Positions 1-12,828 of a DNA stretch of 64,000 nt are shown here, in pieces; positions within the stretch are counted from its first letter, which is position 1; each line of letters starts with the position of its first letter. The notes below the pieces were generated by a model that worked only from the letters and a program-made list of their open reading frames with translations, searched no databases and was not told where the DNA came from. The stretch comes from Corbicula japonica. Lineage: Eukaryota; Mollusca; Bivalvia; Venerida; Cyrenidae. Both the position numbers and the translations under genes were made by a program. The stretch spans positions 9,068,397 through 9,132,396 of the forward strand of contig JAZAYU010000018.1 in NCBI GenBank assembly GCA_038501625.1, given 5' to 3'.

Positions 1-3000
1 AAGTTGAAGATCAGTTGGGTTTTTTCCACATAAACACTTAACAGTCTAAATCAATACCATCTGATGTAGTTACCAATATTTACAATTAAAGCTGTGAATT
101 TTCAATTTATAATCTGCTACATGTATCTTAAATCAAATGCGCATCCACATTATCAAATTTTCTCCCATTTCGTTGGTGATTGAAAAGGTTGCTTAAAGTG
201 CAAGCACGATTTTGTCATAGGTTCAAACAGATTGTTTGTCTGATTTTGAAAGAATATAAAGTCAGACTTTGTAAAATACTGTGTTTTCGTCTGGAATTAT
301 TATCAGACCTCAACAAAATGCTTTTACAATTGACTTGTATAGTGTTTTGTTCTGCTCTAAATACTTACAATCGATAATACAACACTAACATTTTATATTA
401 CTCTAACATAAAAAGGTAGATCAAACTAAGTCTTCAGGAAAGTAAATATTTAATCATATTTACACAATAAACCTCGCTTTGAAAAAAACTTGGTGACGTT
501 AACCCTTCCTCAACATATACGGGTTTTATCTCATGTGCGAACAGTGTAGATCCAGATCAGCTGGTTGTGCCATCTGTATGGATCTACACTGTTCGCTTCT
601 TGATCTGATATAGCCTATTCCAAAGTGCGCAAAGAATATCACGATTAGGCGCTAGGAATTAGTTGGTTAACCTGGATCTACACTTTTCACATAAGCGTAA
701 AACTCCTTTAAATGGACTAAAGGCGTGTGTTATTTATTTTGTAAACTATACAAAACATCATATATTTTGTTGAAAGCATGATCTATTTTGTAGTATTTAA
801 AGTTGCGCGTTTAATATATACTGTTTTACTTTTTTAGTAAATGTGCGTATATTCATTTATCAATTATACGCAACTACACCTCAAATTTTACAATCTGATG
901 ATACCTCAACGAATCGCAATACTAAATACAACATATTATGCCACTCAAGAAATATTCACATCTGGTAGTATCTTGGTATTAGCTAATGACCCCACATGCT
1001 GAGAGGCTGACCACATGTTATTTTACACGTCAATAAATTAGATAAGATGCCAAGATTATAACTGTACAAGCTACAGTTACAATGTGATAGAACTGTTTCT
1101 ATAGGCCTTTTATTTTCCCTGAACAAGCAGCAACCGAGCATGATTAAAATTTAAAACATCGTTAGGCAGCATTATCGATGATATTATCGGAACAGCACTG
1201 TTATTTTCGCTGAGTGACATGTTGATCTAACCCTACTGACCTGATTTTATCACGAGTTAACGGTGTCTCAATGTCGTGCTGGTTGTTGCTCTATTACTTG
1301 GCTTATGAAAAAGCAGGCCTTGAATTCCTTTGCTTTTTAGCCATGCGTCGGCAAGATTTTTTTATAAATTCAAAGTACACAGAAAATTGCATCTGTATAA
1401 ATATTGAATGTTGATTATATTATAAATGGTAATAATGGTTCCCTCTGCTTGAATTACCATAAACAATTTTCAAATTTTATAAACCTCAAAGCAATTGCTT
1501 TACGTCAAGGAGAGCGCTTGCTTATTTATCGTCAAGAACAAACCACAAATTGTTTTTTTAGAAATGTTTGCCGATTACGATAATTTGAACAATATCATTT
1601 GAGTAAGTGAGTTGGTGCATTTTATTCAATACAGTGCTCTAACTAAATAATTGCATTTTCACATGTAGGACCCGATAATTGTGTGTCACAAATATGTTAG
1701 AATGAGAACATTACACAAGGCCGATAATAAGTATTGAGTCAGATAACGAATTAGTAGACAGTTACGAGACACTTATTCTGTACGTGTATATAATGACCTT
1801 TTGGAAAATATAGAAAGTTAAATGATTTTTATCTAATCTTATTAAGAGAACCTGAAGATGCCACATTTTGTAAAACTATTGCTGACAAATCATATTTATA
1901 CTATTTCGTTTGTCACGTGACTGTTGAGGAATCGGTAACGTACTATACGATAAGTTGATTACCGACTGGTATCTTCTTCTTGTTTTTTTCTCTCGTTTTA
2001 GAAAATGAATTACAGGATATTTATTTAAGGTATTGCGTATTTCGCCATTGTTTTGCCATGGACAAAAAAAAAAAATATATAAAAAATTCTCAAACGGCAC
2101 TCTGCACTTCCATCAAACTTTGCACAAATAGTCAAATAAGTGTATGAACAGTAGAAAAAAAAAGTTAGACCTCACAAATCCCTTAAATTCTATTTGCCAT
2201 TAATCACAAAAAAAGAAATAATACAGAACAACAATTGAAATGTCGTCCTGCTTGCAATGATATCTAAAGTCCTTGAAAAGAACTTTCAATTGTGAAGAGA
2301 GATACATTAGAATATAGTGTAGATCATTTATAGCTTGCACTTTAATGGGGGGGTGGGGGGTGAAGATTTTATCGCATGAGGGAAATAAACGGGATCATTT
2401 CTATGCACAGCAGGTATGGTATTTTCTTCACGACTATTAATTTTCCTCAATAAGTTGTTTCTGTTTAACTTTACACAGAAAATGGTTTGTTATAGATATT
2501 ACAAATTCTCTACACTCTTTTTGATAGCAGTGGATCTCAAATGAAATGTAACATACGCTTGAGTCATTTTCTATATACTTCAAAACAACCACTAAGAAAT
2601 TTATTGAATAAAATGCCTTCCATACAATGTTTCTATAATACCATGTTGTGAAATTTTTTAGATAGAATACATTTAGTAACGAGACACGAAGGTTGTTGAT
2701 CTGTTCCCTGCCTTCAACATTACAGTTGTGAAAAAATAAATGCGCCAAAAGAAGTTTTCAAAGGACGCACATCACTGTTGTGTTGTTGTTGTTTTTGTTT
2801 TTTTGAAGTCGTTAACAAGTGTTCTCTGTAATGTGAAGATGATTTTAAATATCTTATACAAGAACTTGAGACTAAACAGGTCATGTTTGACGTTTCCGTG
2901 CAAAGGAAACGCCGAAACAATTTATTCATCAGTTACTTTGTGTATGTGTACGAAATGATGTTTTCTTTGATGGATACATAACTGTAAATTGCATACAGTT

Positions 3001-5350
3001 TTCTTACTTTTTTTCTAAACTACACCACCAATTAGTGTTCTGCACAGACTATTTATATGCTATCATTTAATCACTAGTTAAAACACTTTATTATATATAT
3101 TGTTAACAGTCTTACAGAGTAATAGGTAACATGCTGCTCAAACGTTGCTTTGATTGTTCTAAGGCCATAATGGACTTGATCGTCTTTGCCGTTTGAAAAG
3201 AAATCATTTATTGTTCTTCCATAATTATTTCAAAGGAAACGGTTTAAGTCTCATCTAAAATTTATGGGTATGTACTGATATATATCGATTCCTGTTAAAA
3301 AGTGATTGTGCACGTTTTTATGTTACTTGCGCTTTGTTTCAATAACGTTCGTGAGAGAACGTCACATCACATAAACGGCGGGCCTGTGCCTAGTTTATTC
3401 TATGTTTAAGTAGTTTATTTCTAATACAGATCATGGTAACTCAATTCCTTCATGTCAGAATAGTTCTCAGTCACATTCGGCCGGACCATCGATAAAATAG
3501 GTCGAATACATTGATGTGTATAATTCTTAGTTGAAATATTTCATTTGTGTCTAGTCATTTCGGTATACTTAATGGCATATTTCAATCATTTAAGTTTTTT
3601 TCTTAATAGTGTTGAACAATAAAATGAACAATACATGTACATCTGGCATCATATCTTTTCTAAGGTGGCTATCCTTAAACAACTTTTTATCGTAAGTAAA
3701 CAGCTTTTGAAAACGTCTGCAGTAAGAGAGTCTATTGATCATGCTTGTGTTATCCTAGGAAGCGAACATCCTTAATGAAGTTGCTCGTGCAGAGAAAACA
3801 AACACCTGTAAAAGTCTTTGGCCGACTCAGTGACTGGCTATCAATCAGTTGTCAGTTTCACGACGCAGCTTTAGAGCAATTAATTTAACATTTATCTGCC
3901 ATGCTATCTCATTGTAATAAACTCTACAAGCAGCAGAATAATACTTTGTCCCGTGAGATAATTAATGGCCATTTATCTTTTTTCTGGTTTTGATTTCAAC
4001 CGTATCTGAAGTATAGTTGGCTTTTGATACTATAAAATTCACTGAAGTATGATTTTGATTTTTTAATATATTTTATACAAACATGATATAAATGTGCTAT
4101 AAAATAAATAAAACACTGAAAAGTATAATATTTTTATGATATTCAAATGTTAAAAGAATTTCTTTTGAGATTTAAAAAGTTCATTAGAATCCATTTACAT
4201 TTACTTCAATTGCGAATTACATAAATTCCATTAAAATCAAGTTTAATTTTTGAGGAAATCAATTGATTTTAAAAGAAACAGGACATTCTAAAATACGTTT
4301 GAAACGTGTACACTGTTTGGATATGTTTTATCACACTCACATATACATGCTTGTTGCAATATACATAAATATAAAAATCAAGTATTTAAATACACTTCAT
4401 GAGATATAGAGGATATTTCTATCTTTCAATTGCAAAAACAAATTTTCCCTTTATACTTTTAATGAACAATCTGCGTGAATTTTACTCTATCAAGTTGGTA
4501 AGAGATTCTGCAAACTTCCTGGCGTTCTGAAAACTTTCATATTGACGGAATCATTGACCAGATAGACACCAATTAATCTGCACCCCGTCCCCCCACGTTA
4601 TTTAATGACCTTGGTAATCTGAGTGTCCAAAAGTTCTCCAGGACTACCAATCTCGGTTCTTAAGGAATGTTTCATGTGGTTGCCTTTACTAAACATTACA
4701 ATTTGTTCATAAAAATTACTACGTTAAATATTTAGTCTGCTTGTTTCGTAAGTTACTTGGGAGTTTTTTTGTAACCAAATTCGCTCATAAAGCTTTAAGT
4801 TACAAACTGCAATTTTTATGCACATGTATAAAACTTATTTCATTCACATTTCTTAGTATTCCCCTTTTTAAAAAAAATGCATCTAGTACAATGTATCTTG
4901 CGAACACGGATACATGTATGTAACCTTAGATTATTTTGAATTTCAAAAAAGTACAAATCCGAATTTAGAACAAAATATGATATATGTAAAATTACTTTAA
5001 TTAATCTTAAGGGTGTTATGGCTAAAAGCGAACCACGCCAAATTCCTTTTATTACAAGGGAGATAACGCCAACAGATTCAGACTGTGGAATCATATTTTA
5101 ATCTAGTTATCATTCTTGCTACAGTTTTCTTCCTTGGTGCAACTGATATTTTATACTTAGTGCAAGGGAGAAAACTCAATAATTGAACAATTTTATCTCA
5201 ACCTAGTTAAAAAAAATGTAACTATTGCCAGTTACACCCCTGACTGATAGAGGCAACATGTTCTTAATAGATGTGAAACAATGTTTAGCATTACACCTGC
5301 TCAACAAATTAAAACTATAAACTTCGTATTATACGTCATCTGAGTAATAC
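1..5350. other. Gene-poor AT-rich stretch
   Basis: No exon with convincing domain motifs or paired splice sites was found on either strand. It holds an inverted-repeat element near 537-700, a short G-run at about 2347-2362 and otherwise AT-rich unique-looking sequence. If the PAN gene at 5351-5645 continues leftward on the minus strand, this stretch is its first intron, and the next exon (required phase 1) lies outside the window or was missed. Confidence 0.5.
537..700. repeat. Dispersed repeat with inverted GTAGATCC arms
   Basis: A perfect 17-bp inverted repeat (537-553 against 580-596, core AACAGTGTAGATCC) is followed by a third related arm at about 672-690. A related sequence with the same GTAGAT(C/T)CAGATCAGC word lies at about 15130-15310, so this is a dispersed repeat family. 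It could be a small palindromic non-autonomous element. No coding potential is seen. Confidence 0.6.
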
Positions 5351-5645
5351 CTTTGAAATAAACAGTCCACCCGGTGCGAGGAGTTGCTGACTTTTTTCCG
5401 TCTGGAGGGTAATAGGCCGAAAGCTCGCATTTAGAATTCTCTTCATTTACGTGAGCTGCTACACAACCGGAAGTTTCCTGGCACTTCGCTAAACACCTCA
5501 TCAATGAAACAGATTCAATGGATCCAATTGTTTCGCAAAATGAAACGTTTGTTTCATTCCATCGCGTCCATTTTCTCCTTAACGTGATGGATTCAGCCTT
5601 TTGAAGCAAAACATTATGTAAAAGAAATAAAAGAAAATATTTCAT
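5351..5645 (-). CDS. First coding exon of a secreted PAN/apple-like protein
   Basis: The ATG at 5645 opens a hydrophobic signal peptide of about 19 residues (FLLFLLHNVLL core, cleavage probably after KAES). It is followed by a PAN/apple-like module of about 65 residues: C at the start of the domain, the pair CLAKC, then GC and KCEL, ending in GWTVYFKG. The exon ends in a clean donor, AAAG|GTATTA, at 5351 in phase 1; the open frame beyond it is intronic. PAN modules bind proteins or carbohydrates in secreted animal proteins. No downstream exon was found between 5350 and the window edge, so architecture and function are open. Secretion and the PAN fold are well supported by the spacing of cysteines; the binding target is unknown. 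Confidence 0.75.
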
Positions 5646-5924
5646 CCTTCAAATTCTCTCTTATTGTGTCTTTTTTAGTCTAGAACTCCAACTATCTTGT
5701 TTGCCGGAAAAAAACAACAATCTGTCTATTCAATGGCACATTTAAAATGAAACGTTTTTTTTCTTCTTCCCTAAAAACACCGAACGCGAGATCAGTATCT
5801 TAAAAGACTTTGTTAAAATATTCAAAGAAATAAATGGTGTGCAACATCATTATCTTAACTTTAAATCATAAAAGCACCACTAATGCAACCAATTAAGCGA
5901 AAAACATTCAACAAAAAGGAGAAC

Positions 5925-6150
5925 CTAAGGTGTTGCCACCTCGGGACTGTCAATTTCTTAACAGTTTGCCAATAGGGTTTAAACCAGGTTTATGGTGCAC
6001 CAAACTCAAACTCGACCAACACATTCAATCATATAACAAACAAATACAAGACTTAGTTGTCTTTCAAAATAAGCTTTAACCCATCCGTCATCACGAATAT
6101 GTACAATGTGAAAGCTTTCAAACGTATAAAACATAGGAAGCTGAATGCGC
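5925..6150 (-). mobile_element. Penelope-like 3' tail fragment (copy H)
   Basis: On the minus strand this matches the non-coding 3' tail of the Penelope-like copies at 14400-14560 and 45450-45620: TTTAAACC, GGTGCACC and the following blocks occur in the same order. It is more diverged than the other copies and lacks the reverse transcriptase. It is an old 5'-truncated insertion. Confidence 0.55.
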
Positions 6151-6323
6151 TCTCAAGCAAACTATATGTGCACTCAATACGTTCTAGTAAACTATAGTCT
6201 ACTTATTTTTGGTAAATATGCTTTTGCGTGTCATATAATGTTTCCTTAATAAAATAATTCTGATTCTAACAATGGATGTCTGAAAAAATATAACATGTTT
6301 CGTTCCTTGTATTCGTTGTTTTA

Positions 6324-8344
6324 CCCCCGCATACGAAGTATAGAGGGTATATAGGAGTCATCATCCGGTTGGTTCGTTGGTTGGTTCGTTGGTTGGTTCG
6401 TTGACCCGGTCTGTCTGTGGCACTTACAGCGTCAACAGTTTTCAAGATATCGACTTGAAACTTTAAACATATGTTCGTGAGTACATTTGCGCAAACTATT
6501 TTTTTTTTCATGTGGATCAGTCCATTATTTTTCGGAGGGGAGCACGATTTAACAAAATCTTGTGACGCAAACTACTTCTACAGTTTTTAAGATATTGACT
6601 TGAAACTTGATACACATGTTCGGCATGAAGTATAGATGTGCGTGACATATTTTTCATCTGGATTAGTCCATTATTTTTTGCAGGGTACCTGATTTAACAA
6701 AATCGTGTTATGCAAACTTCTAAATTTTGTGATACGAACTACTTCTACAGTTTTTAAGATATTGACTTAAAACTTGATACATATGTTCGGCATGACGTGT
6801 AGATGTGCGTGACATATTTTTCGTGTGGATCAGTCCATTAATTTTGCAGGGGACATGATTTAACAAAATCATGTTTTGCAAATTTCTACACTTACTACGT
6901 CAACAGTTTTCAAGATGTCGACTTGATACTTTAAACATATGTTTGTGAGTAAATTTGCGCAATTTTTTTTTCTCATGTGGATCAGTCCATTATTTTTCGG
7001 AGGGGAGCACGATTTAACAAAATTTTGTGACGCGAAATACTTCTACAGTTTTTAATATATTCACTTGAAATTTGATACCTATGTTCGTCATGAAGTGTAG
7101 ATGTGCGTGCCATATTTTTCGTGTGGATCAGTCCATTTTTTTCATGGGACATGATTTAACAAAATCGTGTTTTGCAAAATTCTACAGTTTTTAATATATA
7201 AGACTTGAAACTAAAATTGTATGTTCTGCATGAAGTGCGCATGTAAGCGACATATTTTTTTGTGGATCAGTCCATTTTTTTTGGAGGGGAGCATTATTTA
7301 ACAAAATCTTTTGTTTTAAATCTTATGACGCAAACTACTTCTCCAGTTTTCAAACTTTAAACATACGTTTCTGAGTAGATTTCTATGACATACTTTGTTT
7401 CATGTGGATCAGTCCATTTTTTTTAGCAGGGGAGTACGATTCAACAAAACCTTATGACACGAACTTCTTCTACAGGTTTTAAGATATTGACTTGAAACTT
7501 TATACATATGTTCGGCATGAAGTGTAGATGTGCGTGACATATTTTTCGTGTGGATCAGTCCATTATTTTTTGCAGGGGACATGATTTGACAAAATCGTGT
7601 TATGCAAACTTCTACACTTACTACGTCAACAGTTTTTAAGATATCGACTTGACACTTTAAACATATGTTTGTGAGTACATTTGCGCAATTTTTTTTTGTC
7701 TCATGTGGATCAGTCCATTACTTTTCGGAAGGGAGCATGATTTAACAAAATTTTGTGACGCGAACTACTTCTACAGTTTTTAAGATATTAACTTGAAACT
7801 TTAAACATATGTTCAGCATGAAGTGTAAATTTCCGTGACATAATTTTTGTGTAGATCAGACTATTCATTTTTGCAGGGGACATGATTTAACAAAATCGTG
7901 TTACGCAAACTTCTACAGTTTTCAGGATATCGACTTGAAACTGAAATCATATGTTCTGCATGAAGTGGGCATGTTAGTGTCATATTTTTTATGGATCAGT
8001 CCATTTTTGGTTGGAGGGGAGAATTATTTAACAAAATCTTATGACACAAACTACTTCTCCAGTTTTCAAACTTTTAACATACATTCGTGATTAGATTTGC
8101 ATGACATATTTTTTTTTTTCATTTGGATCAGTCCATCATTTTTTAGAAGGGGAGCACGATTCAACAAAACCTTGTGACGTCAACTACATTTACAGTTTTG
8201 TTTACATCCGGTGAAAACCCAAGTCGCTATTTTTAAACACAACTTTTGCAGCAAATTTTCAGGATTTTAATTATTTTTCAACTTTCACCCATGAAAGATG
8301 CAAACATCATTTCTGTATACTCTGACAAAGCAGTATTGCGGGGG
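6324..8344. mobile_element. 2.0-kb TIR element with ~146-bp internal array
   Basis: The ends are inverted, CCCCCGCATAC on the left and GTATTGCGGGGG on the right, each flanked by TA, the target duplication of Tc1/mariner-type elements. Inside, about twelve diverged copies of one unit can be counted by the word GATCAGTCCATT at roughly 6515, 6661, 6828, 6980, 7126, 7265, 7407, 7553, 7708, 7854, 7994 and 8126. Spacing is 132-167 bp, mean about 146. A (GGTTGGTTCGTT)n patch sits at 6365-6402. There is no transposase frame, so the element is non-autonomous. Confidence 0.75.
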
Positions 8345-8559
8345 TATTAATCACCTTCAGTGATAGCTCAAGTTTTAAGCTAATCGGGCCCTCCTCTACA
8401 CACCCAGTAATATTTAGAGTTTTCAGATTTTTCAGCATTCACAAATATTTTACTCTGGAGGAAAATTTGTATATTCCTGCCACAATAACGTCTTCTTTTC
8501 GCTCAGTAGAGCCCATTGAAAACCGACGGTTCTAATCTTTATTACCACCTCGACCTCGT

Positions 8560-10015
8560 TTAAATTTTCGTCATTTGAAAAAGGGTATTCAAGATTTTCA
8601 CAACAGATTTGTTAAAACACCTGCTGATAAGGCTTCTAATAATGTAATTATAGTGTGACGTATACTCTATATTAATGTTCAAACTGAAGAGCTTAATAGC
8701 ACTAATGCTTATACATTAACTTCTTCATCTGAGAGTGAAATTGTTACTGCACACACTCTACAAATTACAAAATTTAGAATCAGTGTTGAGCCGAAACAAG
8801 AAAAAGTACCAACTATGTATTGGTTGCCTAAAATGCACAAAACACCGTACAAAGCAAGATTTTTTTGCAAACTCTAGTTCTTGTACAACAACAAAATTAT
8901 CCGTGCTCTTAACATCTTGTCTTACAGCTATAAAAGAACATGTAATTAGGTATTGCGAAAAAGTTTTTCAAACTACTAGCAAAAGTTTATTTTGGTCTAT
9001 AAAAAATTCAATTGACGTTTTGAAGAAGCTTAAATCAAAAAACTATCAGGCGTTCTGTTTGTCTACTTATGATTTTTCAACTTTGTATACTTCTCTTCCT
9101 CATAATTTAATAAAAGATAAGCTTACCAGTCTTATTGAAAAAACTTTTGCTAGAGAAAATAAAACATTTATCGCTTGTAATGAACATAGAGCATTTTTTA
9201 CAGATGGTTCTTATGATAATTATACTTCATGGACCTGTCAAGACCTTATCCAGGCGCTCTCATTCCTATTGGATAATATTTATTTGAGATTTGGTACCTC
9301 TATTTATAAACAAGTTATAGGCATTCCAATGGGTACTAATTGTGCACCCCTTAAGAACAACAGTTGAATAAAGCGACTACTACAGAAAAGCAAGCAAACT
9401 TTCTTGATCTAAATCTGTCCATTGAAAATGGTTACGTTACTACTAAAATATATAATAAAAGAGATGATTTTAATTTTAATATATTAAATTTTCCGGGTTT
9501 TTTACGGCGATGTTCCTCGTGCAACATCTTACGGGGATTATATCTCACAGCTTGTTCGCTTTTCAAGAGCTTGCAACGATGTGAATGATTTCAATGAACG
9601 TAATCTTTGCATAACAGAAACATTATTAAAACAAGGTTATCGGTATCACAAATTAAGGAAAACCTTTTGCAAGTTTTATCGCCGATACCCAGATCTAATT
9701 CATAAATACAGGTGCAGTTTAAAATCACTAATGCAACAAGGTATTTCACAGCCAGTTTTTTTAGATTTAATTAATAAACTTAAGAAGGCCTGGTGATTAA
9801 CCCATCTACAGTTGATCATTATGCTTACCTCTTTGGTTGAACGACGGTGGCAGGGGTTTTAGAGTTTATGAAGGTTTATGGGCAAATCTTTTCTTAAAAG
9901 AACCCAGAAGCTCGATTTGTTTCTTTTATCCCTGTCATCGTGTTCTTGCTGATTTTGCTCCAGGTTTTTTGAGTGTGGCGATTCCTGATATGGCATATAT
10001 TGCTTTTTTATTGCA
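8560..10015 (+). pseudogene. Penelope-like retroelement copy A, deleted
   Basis: Frame fragments encode reverse transcriptase of the Penelope-like class: an N-terminal TPADKASNNVI block near 8620, YWLPKMHK near 8820, YDFSTLYTSLPH near 9070 and GIPMGTNCAPL near 9320. By comparison with copy B, three internal deletions are visible. One of about 160 bp, directly after NCAPL (about 9345), removes the YLDD catalytic motif. One of about 100 bp lies at 9788, and one of about 370 bp lies near 9962 in the 3' tail. Several stops and frame changes also occur, including TGA near 8658. The copy cannot encode an active enzyme. It ends in the family tail GGCGATTCCTGATATG. Confidence 0.85.
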
Positions 10016-12815
10016 ATGGTTCGAAGTCGACAAAAACAAAGGGAACACGACATGCGAGTTTATTCGGCCCGAGGCAATACATGGTACTTATATTTAGGAT
10101 AAAGATACGAGCTCCAACAAACGTCTACATGTATATTACGTTTTGGACTAACTGTTTTCGCTATGTAGCGTACTGACAGAACTCTGGATTTTTCGGTTCT
10201 AACAAGTTAAGTGGCATGAATGAGCTCAGCTTGCCCTGAGTGGACAAACTTTGTTGACAAACATGTTGAAGTTTTGAAATAACAATAATGTTTTTAAGTT
10301 ACATAATAGCGGACACTATTTGTTGACATTTTATTTCATATTTTTATTATATAAGTGAATACCCCTAAACGCTAGAAAAAAAATATTAAAGTAGTAGGAA
10401 CAAGAAATATCTTTAAAAAAGATAAACGGCGTTGATGGAAAAGATTTATATATAAGAAAGAAAGAAATTTAGAGAGGCGAAGCAGACACAGTTTTTAATT
10501 AGTTATTTTATTTTACTTGTTATAGAAGTTAACGTTACCTCCCTGCCTTCTTAGTATGACAGAGATTAAGCGACCAATCATGACAACTCATAAATTCATT
10601 GAAAGTGTCTTTAAAAAGATGGTGAAACTGTTGCAACAATTTTATACGGTGAAAATAAGTCGATTAAAGAAGCAATGGCTTACATTGTCATGATCTAAAT
10701 TTATTCAGTTTCAATAAAATACCTCTTGTAGAGTTAGAACACAAGATGAATAAATGCCCTTGAAATATTAAATATAAATAATAACGGCTTGATACACGAA
10801 GCGAAATCTACAAACTTTTACATAAATGAACTTTATAAAAGTGTCCCTCCTGAGTATTGAACCCGGGGCCTCCGCGTTGAAGGAGAGAGAGTTAGCCACT
10901 ACACTACAGAGATCTTGAAATTCAGACTTGAAATTAACAATCAGTATTAAAAGAAGAAGAAACGAACCAGTAAAAACCAGAAATATCTGCACTTCTCTTT
11001 CGATTTACACTAAGTATTGTACGCAAGTGTTTGCCTGACACCTAAGAATATTCCATATAAAATTGTATGTAAGCTATCAATGGTTATTTAAATCGTAAAT
11101 ATGTTTTTCTCCAATACAATTATCGCTTTTAAAAACGAAATGCTCGAACATGTAAGTGCGAAGTAAACACTTACACAAAATATAAAAATCGTTACGGTAA
11201 TCGTAAACAACACCCACCAACAACCAATCGAAATAATCTTTTTGATTTTCAAGCTGCATAATAATAAAAATCTCACTAGATACCTCTTCACCCTGCTAGA
11301 TGCCTCTCTGATGTAAATAGCTACCAATTGAAATAGTTTATTTGATTTTTCCGCTGCATAATAATAGAATACAAGTAATATGAACTAAGGCACTGCCTCT
11401 TATCGAGCTCTAGCTTTATTAATCTCAGATAATGATTTATATTAAAAAATAATTTGTTTATAACATTTGTTAGCCTACTCATGCACGATAAAATTATATG
11501 ATTTTGGAAAGAATTTAAGTCTACATCAACTTAATTCAGCTGGACAACTGGCAATCTGACTTTTACTAAACATTTGGGTTTTAATGTGTAAACACAAAGG
11601 CTACATGCTTAAATTAACAACCCAAATGTGTTCCATTACCTCACTTAATGCAATATTGAATATTGATACATTCTTCATTGATACATGACAATATTACATT
11701 GTCACATGTGCATGAGAATTAATATATTATTGTCTGAAAAATCAATTTTATTTTTTAAAATGTTACCTTGATTACACTTGCATTTGTAACTTGCAATTGC
11801 ACAAAATTGTTCCATCCTATTCAAAAAATATATATGCATGTAAATGAATAAAGTTATAATATAGACCTAAAAAGTACTGTTTTAATATACATGTACATCA
11901 CATTAACACCACATTGAGACTTCAATATGTAGTGTGATACATCACCTAGATTTTGGGGCATATTTGTGCAGTCATTTGAAAATATCTCCAGGAATGACAA
12001 TGCCATAGGAATTTTCAGTTATTGAAGCTATAGATGCTGTGTGAAAAATATTATGACAATATGGTACATATTTGGTGACAATATGGTACATATTTGAGCC
12101 AAGTTACTTAAATGTGCATGATAGAATTACTTATTTAAGTTGAAAAAAAGTTCATCTATTGGGCCAAAATAGATGAAATAATCTCAATCAATTAAACATA
12201 AACATGTACAATATCATGTAGTCTGATTATCCATATGTAACACTCCTTTACAGGTCTTAGTAACTGATTTGAAACAAAATGCTTCTTTATATCTATTTTC
12301 ATTACATAAATGAATTGCGCTTGCCAATCAAATCATGCATTAAAAATGTTGTTGGCCCATTTTTTAAATGTATAATAACAATTTTAAGAGATTGTTTGCA
12401 AAAAAATGTAAACCCATGAACACATAAACATGTCATTATTCATAAACACTTTTGGATCTCTGTCTGGTTAGTATTTTATAAATGTAATATATATACTGGA
12501 AAATGTGAATTTCAAAATTCTGAAGCTCATTCCAGTTGGTATTTTCTTGATTTTGTATTTTTCGTTGCAGAAATTTAGGCACAACTACTTTAAAATATGG
12601 TAGGTAAATTTCTCTTTAAAAAGTACCATATATTAAAAAATGTAAACTTCTCTACTGTTACATTGCTAAAACATAAACATACAAAAGAAAAAAAATCATT
12701 GTTTTTATTATGAGTGCAATTTCCAGTTTTTTGTGTTAAAGTCCAGCTTAAGCGTATCCAAGTACCGGTATATTCAGATTTTTACATGTATTTAAAGAGG
12801 CCAAAAACCCACTGA
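10016..12815. other. Non-coding stretch, AT-rich
   Basis: No supported exon. It holds the tRNA-like sequence at 10841-10912 and a 22-bp tandem duplication (GACAATATGGTACATATTTG) at about 12056-12098. Otherwise it is low-complexity AT-rich sequence. Confidence 0.5.
10841..10912 (-). repeat. tRNA-like sequence / SINE head
   Basis: The minus strand carries a box A-like word (TAGTGTAGTGGC, about 10895-10906) and a box B-like word (GGGTTCAATACTC, 10852-10864) at tRNA spacing, with an AGGCCCCGGG TpsiC-side stem. Acceptor pairing is poor and the anticodon arm is irregular. It is therefore better read as a tRNA pseudogene or the RNA polymerase III head of a SINE than as a working tRNA gene. Confidence 0.55.
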
Positions 12816-12828
12816 CATGGCAAGAAAT

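Noticed and set aside
9837..10097. Small frames in the Penelope tails (RVYEGLWANLFLKEP and similar)
   Set aside because: They lie after the reverse-transcriptase stop, start at differing points and show no known domain; they are treated as non-coding tail.
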